Shown in pieces: positions 7,555 through 16,374 of a stretch of 64,000 bases of DNA. The stretch covers positions 90,644 through 154,643 of the forward strand of contig VBCA01000019.1 of the NCBI GenBank assembly GCA_005881575.1, given 5' to 3'. The notes beneath the pieces are model-generated. The model was not told where the DNA came from. It did no database searches and worked only from the letters and a program-made list of their open reading frames with translations. Source of the stretch: Betaproteobacteria bacterium (GTDB lineage Bacteria > Pseudomonadota > Gammaproteobacteria > Burkholderiales > SG8-39). Every line of letters starts with the position of its first letter. Position 1 is the first letter of the stretch. The position numbers and the translations under genes were made by a program.

Positions 7555-9911
7555 TTCCTGGCTCGCTGGATTGCCCGCCAGACGTTCTGGGGCGTCGCGG
7601 GCATGGCGATGTCGCGCACGCCCAAGCCGGCGAGCGCGTCGACGATGGCGTTGACGACCGCGGCGGGCGCGGGCGTGGTCGCGCCTTCGCCTGCGGCCTT
7701 GATTCCGAGCGGGTTGGTCGGCGAAAGAACTTCCACGATCTCGGCGCTGAAGGAGGGCAGGGTATCCGATCTGGGAATGGCGTAGTCCATCAGAGACCCG
7801 GTGTGCGGCTGCCCCGTTTCCGGGTCGACGTGATAGATCTCGGAGATCGCCTGGCCGATCCCTTGGGCTGCGCCGCCGTGCGTCTGGCCGTGAACGATCA
7901 GGGGATTGATGCAGCGACCCACGTCGTCGACCGCGGTGAATCGGGTGACGTCGACCGCGCCTGTTTCGGGATCCACCTCGCACTCGCAGATCGCGCAGCC
8001 GTTCGGGAATACCGGATCGTGCATCTCGCTGTCGGCGACGACGGCGAGTCCGCCCGACAATTCCCTGGGCAGGAGGGCTTCCGCGGAGTCTCGCGCCAAT
8101 TCCAGAAAGCCGTACGCCCTGAGCGCGTGCGGAGCCGAGAAGCGGCCGTCTGCGAACTGTACCTCCGCCGCGCCGGCCTCCAGCATGTGGGCCGCGATTT
8201 TCTTCCCCTTCTCGATGAGCTCCTTTGCGGCCAGGGTGAACACGGTCGCCGCGTGGCGCATCGAGCGGCCGGAATGCGAGCCGCCGCCTATGCTCACCAC
8301 GTCGGTGTCGCCGAGGAGGATGTCGATCGCTTCCACGGGTACCGACAACAGCCAAGACACCACCTGCGCGAAGCTCGTCTCGTGACCCTGCCCCGACGGC
8401 TGCGTGCCGATCACGACCTTCACGCGCCCCGCGGGAGTGATGCTGATCTCGGTGCGCTCTTTGGGTGAGCCGATCGAAGATTCTACGTAGTTCGAGAGGC
8501 CGCGCCCGAGGAGCCTGCCGCGCGCGGCGGCGCTCTTGCGACGGGCCTCGAAACCGTTCCAGTCGGCGATGCGCATCGCAAGATCCATGTTGGCCTCGTA
8601 GGTGCCGCTGTCGTAGGTCATTCCCACCGCGTTCCGGTAGGGCATCGCGTCCGGGCGGACGAGGTTCTTTCTACGCAGATCGATCCGGTCCATGCCGAGC
8701 TCCGCGGCGGCAGTGTCGATCAGGCGCTCGATCGCAAAATTGACCTCGGGCCGTCCGGAGCTGCGATAGGGATTGGTCGGCACCGTTGTGGTGAAGACCG
8801 CGCGGCTTCTCAAGGTGGCAGCGGGAATGTCGTAGCAGCCGGTGATAAGGCCTGATCCTTTCGAAAGCGGCGAGAGCGAAACGCAGCGCGCGCCGACGTT
8901 GGAGAGGTTTGAGGCGCGCATCGCGAGAAATCTTCCATCGGTGCGAAGCGCAAGCTCGACCTCGGTGACGAGGTCCCGCCCCTGGTAATCGGAGAGGAAG
9001 GCTTCGGAGCGCGAGGCGGTGAACTTGACCGGGCGCCCGAGCTTGCGCGAAGCCCAGAGTGCGAGTCCGTATTCCACGTATACGCGATTCTTCGATCCGA
9101 AGTTGCCGCCGACGTCGCGGCAGACGACGCGCAGGTTTCGCGGCTCGATTCCGAGGAGCGAAGCGAGGTCTTTCTTGTAACGAACAGCGCCGCCGCCGCC
9201 CGCGTAGAGCGTGTAGCGGCCGGTGCCCGCGTCGTAGGATGCGAGCGCCGCGCGCGGTTCGATCGCAACCGCAGTGCATCGCGCGATGTGAAACTTCATC
9301 TTGACGACGTGGCCGGCTTCGGCGAATGCGCGATCGGTCGCCTCGCGGTCACCGAAATGGGTGTCGACGATGACGTTGCCGGGCGCCTCGTTCCACGCCC
9401 GCGGGGCTCCTTTTTCGAGGGCGCGCTCGGAGTGGATGACCCAAGGAAGCTCCTCGTACTCGACGTCGAGCGCCTCTGCCGCGTCGAGCGCTTCGTCCCT
9501 CGTTTCGGCGACGACCATCGCAACGGCTTCGCCCACGTGGCGCGCCTTGTCCGTCGGCAGCAGCCAATGCGGGCCTTCGAAGATCCTGCCGCCGCCGGGG
9601 CCCGTGAGCTTCATGTCTTCCCGGGTGGACGGGAGCGGATTGTGCGGAATCGGGCCGATGCCGTCGGCCGCGCAGTCAGCGCCGCTGTACACGCCGACAA
9701 CGCCCGCCATCGCCCGCGAGCGGGTGGAGTCTACGCGGAGAATGCGCGCGTGCGGATGAGGCGAGCGCACCATAGCGGCGTACGCCTGACCTTTCAGGTT
9801 GAAGTCGTCGCTGAATTGCCCGGCGCCAATGAGGAGGCGCAGGTCTTCCTTGCGCGGCAACGGTCGGCCGATTGCGCCGGCTTCGACGCCTCGCCCGCTC
9901 GACTCGTTCAC
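7551..9911 (-). CDS. Molybdopterin-binding large subunit, xanthine dehydrogenase / aldehyde oxidase family
   Basis: 786 residues from a GTG start preceded by AGAGGG. N-terminal 'GRPLPRKEDLRLLIGAGQF' and 'VRSPHPHARI' are typical of CoxL/XdhB-type subunits. Molybdenum-site segments are present: 'VCRDVGGNFGSKNRVYVEY', the active-site loop 'NPYRSSGRPEVNFAIERLID' (of the AYRGAGR type found in non-CO-dehydrogenase members, not the Cys-containing AYRCSFR loop of true CO dehydrogenase), and the catalytic-Glu region 'KAAGEGATTPAPAAVVNAIV'. The enzyme hydroxylates a carbon next to a heteroatom or an aldehyde. The FAD and 2Fe-2S subunits it needs are not nearby. It lies 14 bases after the dienelactone hydrolase gene. 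Confidence 0.88.
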   Translation of the reverse strand: MNESSGRGVEAGAIGRPLPRKEDLRLLIGAGQFSDDFNLKGQAYAAMVRSPHPHARILRVDSTRSRAMAGVVGVYSGADCAADGIGPIPHNPLPSTREDMKLTGPGGGRIFEGPHWLLPTDKARHVGEAVAMVVAETRDEALDAAEALDVEYEELPWVIHSERALEKGAPRAWNEAPGNVIVDTHFGDREATDRAFAEAGHVVKMKFHIARCTAVAIEPRAALASYDAGTGRYTLYAGGGGAVRYKKDLASLLGIEPRNLRVVCRDVGGNFGSKNRVYVEYGLALWASRKLGRPVKFTASRSEAFLSDYQGRDLVTEVELALRTDGRFLAMRASNLSNVGARCVSLSPLSKGSGLITGCYDIPAATLRSRAVFTTTVPTNPYRSSGRPEVNFAIERLIDTAAAELGMDRIDLRRKNLVRPDAMPYRNAVGMTYDSGTYEANMDLAMRIADWNGFEARRKSAAARGRLLGRGLSNYVESSIGSPKERTEISITPAGRVKVVIGTQPSGQGHETSFAQVVSWLLSVPVEAIDILLGDTDVVSIGGGSHSGRSMRHAATVFTLAAKELIEKGKKIAAHMLEAGAAEVQFADGRFSAPHALRAYGFLELARDSAEALLPRELSGGLAVVADSEMHDPVFPNGCAICECEVDPETGAVDVTRFTAVDDVGRCINPLIVHGQTHGGAAQGIGQAISEIYHVDPETGQPHTGSLMDYAIPRSDTLPSFSAEIVEVLSPTNPLGIKAAGEGATTPAPAAVVNAIVDALAGLGVRDIAMPATPQNVWRAIQRARK

Positions 9912-9925
9912 CCGTCCCTCTTCTT

Positions 9926-10627
9926 TCAGGCGCGCAGATGCTTCCGGAAAAAATCGATCGATAGCGCGAGCGCGCGGTCAGCCTCGGGCCTGCTGTAGGT
10001 CTTGCCGCCGTGCCGCGCAAAAGCGTGATCGGCTCCCGGATACTTGTGGATGGTGACAAGAGGATTCGGCGAAAGCCTGCGCTCGAGCAGCTCGTTCACC
10101 TCCGCCTGCACCCAGCGGTCCTTCATCGCCATGTGCAGCATGAACGGCCGGTGCAGGTTTTTCGCTTCGCGGATGCTGTGTTCGATGTACGTGCCGTAGT
10201 AGGCCACCGTGCAGTCGATGTCGGTGCGGCAGCACATGAGATAGCAGAGCTTGCCGCCGAGGCAATAGCCCACCGCGCCGACCTTGCCGTCGCATTCGGG
10301 CATGTTCTTCAGGCACGCGGCCGTATCCTCCATGTCGCGCACGGCGAGGTCGTACTCGAAATCGTAGTAGAGATCGAACGCCTTTTTCACGTCTTCGGGA
10401 TTCGTGTCGTACAGTTCGACTCCCGGCTCCTGGCGCCAGAACAGGTCCGGCACGAGGCATACGAATCCGGCCTGGGCAAACTCCTGCGCGTGACGCCGCA
10501 TGGTGTCGTTCACGCCCCAGATTTCCATGATGGCGATGATGGCGCCCGCGGGGGTGTGCTCGGGGAAGGCGACGTGCGCCCCCATCTCACCGTCCCTCAG
10601 GCGGACGCGGAGCTCCCGGGTTCGCAT
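9926..10627 (-). CDS. Dienelactone hydrolase family protein
   Basis: 233 residues from the ATG at 10627; its ATG shares one base with the stop of the upstream amidohydrolase gene (TGATG). The triad of the family is visible: nucleophile Cys in 'VGAVGYCLGGKL', Asp in 'AMKDRWV', and His in 'PGADHAFAR'. The N-terminal 'IIAIMEIWGVNDTMRRHA' carries the conserved Glu that activates the Cys in true dienelactone hydrolases. These enzymes open the lactones formed in chlorocatechol and hydroxyquinol breakdown, though many relatives act on other esters. Position in the operon supports a role in aromatic or cyclic-acid catabolism. Confidence 0.9.
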   Translation of the reverse strand: MRTRELRVRLRDGEMGAHVAFPEHTPAGAIIAIMEIWGVNDTMRRHAQEFAQAGFVCLVPDLFWRQEPGVELYDTNPEDVKKAFDLYYDFEYDLAVRDMEDTAACLKNMPECDGKVGAVGYCLGGKLCYLMCCRTDIDCTVAYYGTYIEHSIREAKNLHRPFMLHMAMKDRWVQAEVNELLERRLSPNPLVTIHKYPGADHAFARHGGKTYSRPEADRALALSIDFFRKHLRA

Positions 10628-11628
10628 CAGTTCAGCTTCAGCAGCGCACGCGCGTTGCCTGCGAAGATACACTCCTTCTCCGCCTCGGGGATCTCGAGGC
10701 CGTTCACCGCGTTGATGGTCTCGCGGATCAGCATGCGGCCCTTTTCGGCGTCGAAGGGCGCGTCTGTGGCGAAAACGCAGTGTCCCGTGGTGAAAAACGC
10801 GTGCCCGCAGCGCGTAGCGGCGAACGATCCGTTGAGCGCGGTGTCGCCGTAGAGCATTCGATAGTACTCTCCCGGAGGCTTCTTCAGACCGGCCCTGCGC
10901 GCCACGGGGTTCTCGGTCGTCCTTCCATGGAAGATCTGGTCGAACCCGAGATCGATCTTGCCCGCGTAGAACGGCACCATCCCCCCCATGTGGTGGGTGA
11001 TGATCTTAAGATTCGGCAGCTCGTCGTAGATTCCCGAAAAGATGAGCCGCGTCACGCAGGCGGTCGTCTCGTACGGCCAGCCGAAGGTGAACCAGATTTC
11101 GTTCTCGGAGGCCTTTTCGGAGGCGTAGTCGGCGAACTGCGGACCGCGGATCGGATGGATCCAGACCGGCAGGTCGTGACGCGCCATGTTGCGGAAGATC
11201 GGCCGGAACTCCGGGGAGCTCAAGGGTTTTCCGAGCACGTTGGTGAAAATCTGGATTCCCTTCGCTCCGAGATCTGCGATTGCGCGGTCGGCCTCGCGCA
11301 GAGAGGCCTCCACGTTGTTCATCGGCATCGAGGCGATGAACGCCGGAAAACGGTCGGGATGCCTGCGGCACAGCTCGGCGAGCCCGTCGTTCGCGATGCG
11401 CGCGAGCTCGGGCGTCTTGTCGGGCTGTCCCAGCATCTCGATCGGCGGGTTGGCGAGCGAGAGCACCTGCTGCAGGCCGTCGAACTCGTCCATCATCTTG
11501 AGGCGTGCCTCGACGTCCCACAGCGTCGGCAGCTCGGGAAACGCCGTGAGCGTCACGTGGCCGGGGACGAGCGAGCTCAGCCGCTCGAAGATGCTCTTCG
11601 GCATGAAATGATTGAAGACGTCGATCAT
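10627..11628 (-). CDS. Amidohydrolase-2 family protein (decarboxylase-like)
   Basis: 333 residues. The TIM-barrel landmarks of the ACMSD / gamma-resorcylate decarboxylase group are present: 'LPVWIHPIRGPQFADY', 'LKIITHHMGGMVPFYAGKID' and 'VFATDAPFD' with the metal Asp. The N-terminal metal motif HxH is altered: the protein starts 'MIDVFNHFMP', so the first His is Phe and only one His remains. Family members decarboxylate or hydrate small aromatic or unsaturated acids. The start lies 14 bases after the stop of the Bug gene at 11643-12629. The metal-site change is read directly; whether it alters activity is open. Confidence 0.87.
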   Translation of the reverse strand: MIDVFNHFMPKSIFERLSSLVPGHVTLTAFPELPTLWDVEARLKMMDEFDGLQQVLSLANPPIEMLGQPDKTPELARIANDGLAELCRRHPDRFPAFIASMPMNNVEASLREADRAIADLGAKGIQIFTNVLGKPLSSPEFRPIFRNMARHDLPVWIHPIRGPQFADYASEKASENEIWFTFGWPYETTACVTRLIFSGIYDELPNLKIITHHMGGMVPFYAGKIDLGFDQIFHGRTTENPVARRAGLKKPPGEYYRMLYGDTALNGSFAATRCGHAFFTTGHCVFATDAPFDAEKGRMLIRETINAVNGLEIPEAEKECIFAGNARALLKLN

Positions 11629-11642
11629 CGCGCTGGGTCCCT

Positions 11643-12629
11643 TCAGTCGATGGTGATCTTGAATTCCCGGATCACCTGCGTCCACTTCGCGATGTCCGCT
11701 TTCAGAAACGCGGAGAACTGCTCCGGCGTGCTGGCCGCGAGCTCGATGCCTTGGCTGCGCGTGCGCTCCCTCAACTCGGGCAGGTTCAGGATTCGCAGCG
11801 TCTCCGCGTTGAGCTTGGCGACGACTTCCTTCGGCGTTCCGGCGGGGGCGACGAGACCGTACCAGGTGTCGATGTCGATGGGATAGCCGAGCTCGGCGAG
11901 AGTTGGAATGTCCGGCGCGAGCGGCGAGCGTTTTGCGCTCGCCACGGCGAGCCCTGTGAGCTTGCCCGCGTGCACGTGCGGGAGCGGCAGCAGAATGATG
12001 TTGAACGCGATCGACACCTCGCCCGCCAGAAGCGCGGCGGCCGTGGGCGCCGCGCCCTTGTAAGGCACGTGCACCAGATCGATTCCCGCCATGCGCTTGA
12101 GCTGCTCGGCGGCCAGATGCTGCGGGCTGCCGTTGCCGTTGGATGCGTAGCTGAGTCTCCCCGGGTTGGCCTTGGCGTACTGGACCAGATCCGCGACCGT
12201 CTTCACCGGAACCTTGGGGTGCGCCGCAAGCAAGTTGGGCTGCGTGGCGACGCGCGAGATCGTCTCGAAGTCCTTCACCGGATCGTAAGGCAGCTTCGCA
12301 TACAAGCCCACGTTGAGCGCGAGCGGGCTGTTGCCACCCATGAGCAGCGTGTAGCCATCCGGCGCGCTCTTCGCCGCGGCATCGGTGCCGATGTTGCCGT
12401 TGGCGCCGGCCTTGTTCTCGACCACGACCGGCTGGCCGAAGGTCTTCGACATTTCGGCGCCGACTAGGCGCGACAGGAAATCGTAGCCGCCGCCCGCGGG
12501 GAAGGGCGCAATGATGTGGATCGGCCGGTTGGGGTAGGCTTGCGCCTGGGCGCCCGTGCCGGCGCCCACAAGCACCGCGGTCGAGAGGAAGGCAAGAACG
12601 ATACGCGCGCTGGAATTGCTTGGGTGCAC
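11643..12629 (-). CDS. Bug-family TTT solute-binding protein (first gene of the catabolic operon)
   Basis: 328 residues with a clear signal peptide ending 'GAGTGAQAQ|AYP'. Landmarks: 'RPIHIIAPFPAGGGYDFLSR', 'VVVENKAGANGNIGTDAA', 'LVHVPYKGAAPTAA' and a C-terminal 'KADIAKWTQVIREF'. It opens an operon that continues with an amidohydrolase, a dienelactone hydrolase and a molybdenum hydroxylase and closes with a second Bug gene, so it probably delivers or senses that pathway's substrate. Its start faces another Bug gene across only 38 bases, leaving very little room for two promoters. Confidence 0.92.
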   Translation of the reverse strand: MHPSNSSARIVLAFLSTAVLVGAGTGAQAQAYPNRPIHIIAPFPAGGGYDFLSRLVGAEMSKTFGQPVVVENKAGANGNIGTDAAAKSAPDGYTLLMGGNSPLALNVGLYAKLPYDPVKDFETISRVATQPNLLAAHPKVPVKTVADLVQYAKANPGRLSYASNGNGSPQHLAAEQLKRMAGIDLVHVPYKGAAPTAAALLAGEVSIAFNIILLPLPHVHAGKLTGLAVASAKRSPLAPDIPTLAELGYPIDIDTWYGLVAPAGTPKEVVAKLNAETLRILNLPELRERTRSQGIELAASTPEQFSAFLKADIAKWTQVIREFKITID

Positions 12630-12667
12630 AGTGCCCTCCGGGAAGCATCATATCGCAGGGGCCTTCC

Positions 12668-13656
12668 ATGCAGACTATGACAAAATTTCGCGCCGCTGTC
12701 AGCGTCCGACTCGGCGCCGCGTTGGGCGTGGTCCTGTTCGGGTTGTGCGCGCATGCGCAGGACTATCCCTCCCGGCCCGTGCGGATCGTCGTGCCGTTCG
12801 CCCCCGGCGGGCCGAACGACATCATCGTGCGTCTGGTCGCCCAGAAGCTCACGGAGACCTGGGGGCAGCCGTTCGTCGTCGAGAACCGTCCGGGCGCGGG
12901 CGGCAACATCGGCACCGACTTCGTCGCCAAGGCCGCGCCCGATGGCTATACGCTGCTTTCGGTCGGGCCGGGAAGCCTCATCATCAATCCCCTGATCGGC
13001 AAGGTCCCGTACGACACGGCGCGGGACTTTGCTCCGGTGACGCTGATGGCGAGGGCCCCAAACGCGCTCGTCGCGCATCCGTCGCTTCCGGCAGGTTCGG
13101 TGAAGGAGCTGATCGAGCTTGCGCGCTCGCAGCCCGGGAGGATCAACTACGGTTCCGGCGGCAACGGTAGCACCCCCCATCTGGCGGGGCGCTTTTCGCG
13201 GCCATGGCGGGCATAGCACTCACGCACGTTCCCTACAAGGGCACCGCGCCCGCGACGGCCGACCTTATCGGGGGGCAGGTGCAGATCGCTTTCCTCGGCA
13301 TCCCGACCGTGCTGCCGCATGTCAAGTCCGGCAAGCTGCACGTTCTCGCCGTGACGGGCAAGCATCGCTCCCCCGAGCTCCCCGGAGTGCCCACCGTGGA
13401 CGAAGCCGGCGTTCCCGGATACGAGCTGAGTCCGTGGTACGGCCTGCTCGCTCCGGCAGGCACGCCGCGCGAGGTCGTCGTACGGCTCGGCGAGGAGGTG
13501 AGCAGGGTCGTGCGCGCCCCCGAGATGAAGGAAAAACTCGCCGTGCAAGGCGCCGAGGTCGCCGGCGGCTCGCCCGAAGAGTTCGCGGCGTTGATCCGGG
13601 CCGACACCTCGACCTGGTCGCGCGTCGTCAAGGACGCGGGGATACGCATCGAGTGA
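12668..13656 (+). pseudogene. Bug-family solute-binding protein, frameshifted
   Basis: Two overlapping frames together make one Bug protein of about 329 residues. The first (start ATG 12668, with AGGGG upstream) encodes the signal peptide, 'RPVRIVVPFAPGGPND', 'VVENRPGAGGNIGT' and runs to 'NGSTPHLAG', then changes to 'RFSRPWRA' and stops at 13216. The second resumes with 'AMAGIALTHVPYKGTAPAT' and reaches a normal C-terminus. Adding one G to the GGGG run at 13186-13189 restores 'LAGALFAAMAGIALTHVPYKG'. So a single base is missing in a homopolymer: either a real mutation or an assembly error. Confidence 0.85.
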
Positions 13657-13799
13657 CCGCAGCAGCGGCGGTTCGTCGACGCTGCGCGTCAATTACTGCC
13701 AAAATGCGGCTTCCGCGTTGCCGTATCCGGAATGCGCTTGCGGTGAAATTCGAGCTGTTTCATAATTGATATCAGAGGTTTATTCTGCGGAGGTTTATC

Positions 13800-13815
13800 T
13801 GGCATGCTGCTTGCG
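13800..13815 (+). promoter_or_regulatory. Sigma-54-type (RpoN) promoter of the pilin gene
   Basis: The sequence TGGCATGCTGCTTGCG matches the RpoN consensus TGGCACG-N4-TTGCW closely, with the GG of the -24 element at 13801-13802 and the GC of the -12 element at 13813-13814, exactly ten bases between them. Transcription would begin near 13826, which rules out the ATG at 13804 as the pilin start. Major pilin genes of many proteobacteria are RpoN-dependent through PilR, which fits. Confidence 0.7.
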
Positions 13816-13875
13816 GCAATCCGGTCATTCTGCGCTGCCTTGCTCCTCGGAATCCAACGGGAAACAGTGAGCCAA

Positions 13876-14349
13876 ATGCGAAGAACCAATAGCCGGCAGG
13901 CCGGGTTCACCATCGTGGAACTCATGATCGTGATCATGATCATCGGGGTGCTCGCCGCCCTGGTCTTGCCGGGCGTCAGGGCGAACTCTATCCGCGCGAG
14001 GATGTCGGAAGCGATTCTTGCATTGAGCCCCTGCAAGAACGCAGTCACGGAGCTATACAATTCCGGTGGGGATCCGCCTGGGCCCGGAAACTGGGGTTGC
14101 GAAGCCAGCGACGTGTCCATGTACGTGGATACGGTCACCACCGATGATGTCGGTGTGATCAAGGCGTCGTTGCGGGGGTTTGGCGACCTGAGGATCGACT
14201 TTCACGATCTCACTTTGGCGCCGCTGGACAACACCGGAGGTCTCCCGGCTCCAGGCTCGATCATCAGAAGTTGGCGATGCGGCTCTCCCTCCGACTGGAC
14301 GGGCACGAACGTGCCGTCCCAGTTTCTCCCGGGCAGTTGCAGAGGTTGA
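13876..14349 (+). CDS. Type IV pilin-like protein (prepilin)
   Basis: 157 residues from ATG 13876; a GTG at 13867 is an alternative start. A short basic leader MRRTNSRQAG precedes the prepilin peptidase site G|FTIVELM with Glu at +5 and a continuous hydrophobic helix 'IVIMIIGVLAALVLPG'. The globular part has cysteines in 'SPCKNAV', 'WGCEAS', 'WRCGSP' and 'PGSCRG', the last two likely forming the C-terminal disulfide loop of pilins. The end of the open frame is short of a typical PilA only slightly. No assembly genes (pilBCDMNOPQ) are nearby, so it is a solitary pilin or pseudopilin under an RpoN promoter. Confidence 0.85.
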   Translation: MRRTNSRQAGFTIVELMIVIMIIGVLAALVLPGVRANSIRARMSEAILALSPCKNAVTELYNSGGDPPGPGNWGCEASDVSMYVDTVTTDDVGVIKASLRGFGDLRIDFHDLTLAPLDNTGGLPAPGSIIRSWRCGSPSDWTGTNVPSQFLPGSCRG

Positions 14350-14504
14350 CGGCCGGAGTGCTGCGGGCCCATCATCTCGCCTGCATGAAGTAGTCCGGGC
14401 CCGCAAGCGGGGGCTGACCGGCGCGCCGGGAGTGGGCGTGCCAAGGGAAGCGTTCCGTGCCGCAGGCCCGCGTCCCTTTCCTCCCAACTACCTGGAGAAC
14501 AAAC

Positions 14505-15320
14505 ATGTCCGTATGGCGTTACGCGAGCCGATGCCTGTCAATCCTGATGCTTTCCGCGAGCGCGGTCTGCGCCTTTGCCCAGGCACCGAGCGCCGAGTAC
14601 ACGCCGGAAGTCGGCCAGTCGGGCAAGGATGTCGTATGGGTACCCTCGCCGCAGGAACTGGTCGACAAGATGCTCGACATGGCGAAAGTCACTCCCAAGG
14701 ATTACGTGATCGATCTCGGCTCGGGTGACGGCCGTACCGTGATCACAGCCGCGAAGCGGGGTGCGCGCGCGCTCGGCATCGAGTTCAATCCGGACATGGT
14801 CGCATTGTCCCGACGCAACGCCGCCAAAGCCGGGCTGAGCGACAAAGCGACCTTCGTTGAGGCCGACATATTCCGCAGCGATCTGTCTCCCGCGACGGTG
14901 ATCACCCTATTCCTGTTGACCGACCTGAACCTCAAGCTCCGCCCGACGATCCTGGCCCTCAAACCCGGAACCCGCATAGTCTCGAACACCTTCCGGATGG
15001 GAGACTGGGAGCCGGACGAGACGGCCGAGCTCGGTTGCGATACGTATTGCACCGCCTATTTGTGGATCGTGCCGGCGCGCGTCGAGGGCCGCTGGAAAAT
15101 TGCTCAGGGCGAGCTCGTACTCAAGCAGGCTTTCCAGAAGGTCTCCGGAACGCTCAATTCCAGAAATGTTGCGGCGCCGATTTCCAGAGGCAATTTGAGC
15201 GGCGATCAAATCAGGTTCGTCGCTGCAGGCGCAGAGTATCGCGGCCGCGTAAACGGAAACATGATCGCGGGGACGGTAAAGTCGGCGGGAAAATCGGCCG
15301 ACTGGAAAGCGACGCGCTGA
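14505..15320 (+). CDS. SAM-dependent methyltransferase with an N-terminal signal peptide
   Basis: 271 residues. The first 26 form a clear signal peptide (MSVWRYASRCLSILMLSAS, then AVCAFAQ|APS), and GGAG lies just before the ATG. The mature part has a class I methyltransferase core: motif I 'DYVIDLGSGDGRTVITAAK' at about residue 67, 'ARALGIEFNPDMVALSRRNA', 'ATFVEADIFRSDLSPATVIT' and 'LKPGTRIVSNTF'. About 70 further residues ('LKQAFQKVSGTLNSRNVAAP' onward) look like a beta-rich appendage. SAM is a cytoplasmic cofactor, so an exported methyltransferase is odd; similar signal-bearing members occur in other proteobacteria. Substrate unknown. Confidence 0.82.
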   Translation: MSVWRYASRCLSILMLSASAVCAFAQAPSAEYTPEVGQSGKDVVWVPSPQELVDKMLDMAKVTPKDYVIDLGSGDGRTVITAAKRGARALGIEFNPDMVALSRRNAAKAGLSDKATFVEADIFRSDLSPATVITLFLLTDLNLKLRPTILALKPGTRIVSNTFRMGDWEPDETAELGCDTYCTAYLWIVPARVEGRWKIAQGELVLKQAFQKVSGTLNSRNVAAPISRGNLSGDQIRFVAAGAEYRGRVNGNMIAGTVKSAGKSADWKATR

Positions 15321-15396
15321 TCCGAGCCCGTCCCGGTTTTCGGGCAGCGCGGCGCATTACGCTCGCGCGAATTCGTAGGACAAGCTCGAGACGGGG

Positions 15397-16374
15397 CTAG
15401 TCGATCTTGGCCCCGACGGCCTTCACGACCTCGCCGTACTTGGCGTACTCCGTGCGGATGAGCGCGGTGAATTCCTCGGGCGTGGAAATGAAGGGCTCGA
15501 GCCCGCCGACGCTGTGCACCTTTTCGCGCATGTCGGTGCCGGAGAGCAGCCGGTTGATTTCGCCGTGCAGCCGAGAGAGCACGGGCGCCGGTACTCCCGT
15601 GGCCGTGAAGATTCCGATCCACGCGGTGACCTCGAGACCCGGAAAGAACTCGCTCAAGCTGGGAAGCTCAGGGAACGTCGATGAGCGCTTCTTGCCGGCG
15701 ACGGCGAGCCCGCGCAGTTTTCCTGCCCTGATGTGTCCCGTCACGGAATTCCCGCCGAACATGACCGGTACTTCTCCCGCGAGCAGAGCGACGGTTGCGG
15801 GGCCGCCGCCCTTGTACGGCACGTGAACGAGCTCGATGCCGGCGCGCCCTTTGAGCATTTCCATGGTGAGGTGATGCTGGCTGCCGTTGCCGATCGAGGC
15901 GTAGGCGAGGGGCGGCTTCGCGCGGCGGGCGTACTCCAGGAATTCCTGCAGGTTCTTGACCGGCAACGCGGGATTGCATGTGAGCACCATCTGGGTCGTG
16001 ACGAGCGTGGCGACGGGCGCGAGATCTTTCAGCGTATCGACCGGCATGTTCGCGTACAGGTGCGGGCTGATGACGATCTGGCTGTCCTGCCCGAGGAGCA
16101 GCGTGTATCCGTCGGGCGCGGCTCTTGCGACGAGTTCGCTCGAGAGATTGCCGTTGGAGCCCGGGCGATTCTCGACGACCACCGGCTGCCCGAGCGCCTC
16201 CCCGAGCCGGGGGGAAACCACGCGGGCAATCGTATCGGTCGCACCGCCCGGGGGATTGGGCACGAGCAGGCGAATCGGCCGGCTCGGGTATTGCGCCGAA
16301 GCGACTGCGGCCAGCAGCGCGAGCGTCATCGCTGCCGCGACTCCTGAGAGATTCAAGACGGGATTCGGTTTCAT
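15397..16374 (-). CDS. Bug-family TTT solute-binding protein (solitary)
   Basis: 325 residues, signal peptide ending 'LALLAAVASAQ|YPS'. Core: 'RPIRLLVPNPPGGATDTIAR', 'VVVENRPGSNGNLSSE', 'ARAAPDGYTLLLG', 'LVHVPYKGGGPATV'. The Asn in 'LVPNPPGG' replaces the usual Phe of the ligand-loop VPFPPGG. No enzyme gene shares its strand nearby; it converges with the exported methyltransferase and is followed upstream by about 220 bases of lower-GC DNA. Confidence 0.92.
   Translation of the reverse strand: MKPNPVLNLSGVAAAMTLALLAAVASAQYPSRPIRLLVPNPPGGATDTIARVVSPRLGEALGQPVVVENRPGSNGNLSSELVARAAPDGYTLLLGQDSQIVISPHLYANMPVDTLKDLAPVATLVTTQMVLTCNPALPVKNLQEFLEYARRAKPPLAYASIGNGSQHHLTMEMLKGRAGIELVHVPYKGGGPATVALLAGEVPVMFGGNSVTGHIRAGKLRGLAVAGKKRSSTFPELPSLSEFFPGLEVTAWIGIFTATGVPAPVLSRLHGEINRLLSGTDMREKVHSVGGLEPFISTPEEFTALIRTEYAKYGEVVKAVGAKID

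Noticed and set aside
7555..8355. N-terminal extension of the Bug gene ending at 6571
   Set aside because: The extension is a shadow of the molybdenum hydroxylase gene; the signal peptide begins exactly at ATG 7554.
13804..13875. Upstream start (ATG 13804) for the pilin gene
   Set aside because: It lies inside the sigma-54 promoter and before the expected transcription start, and would put 24 extra residues before the prepilin leader.
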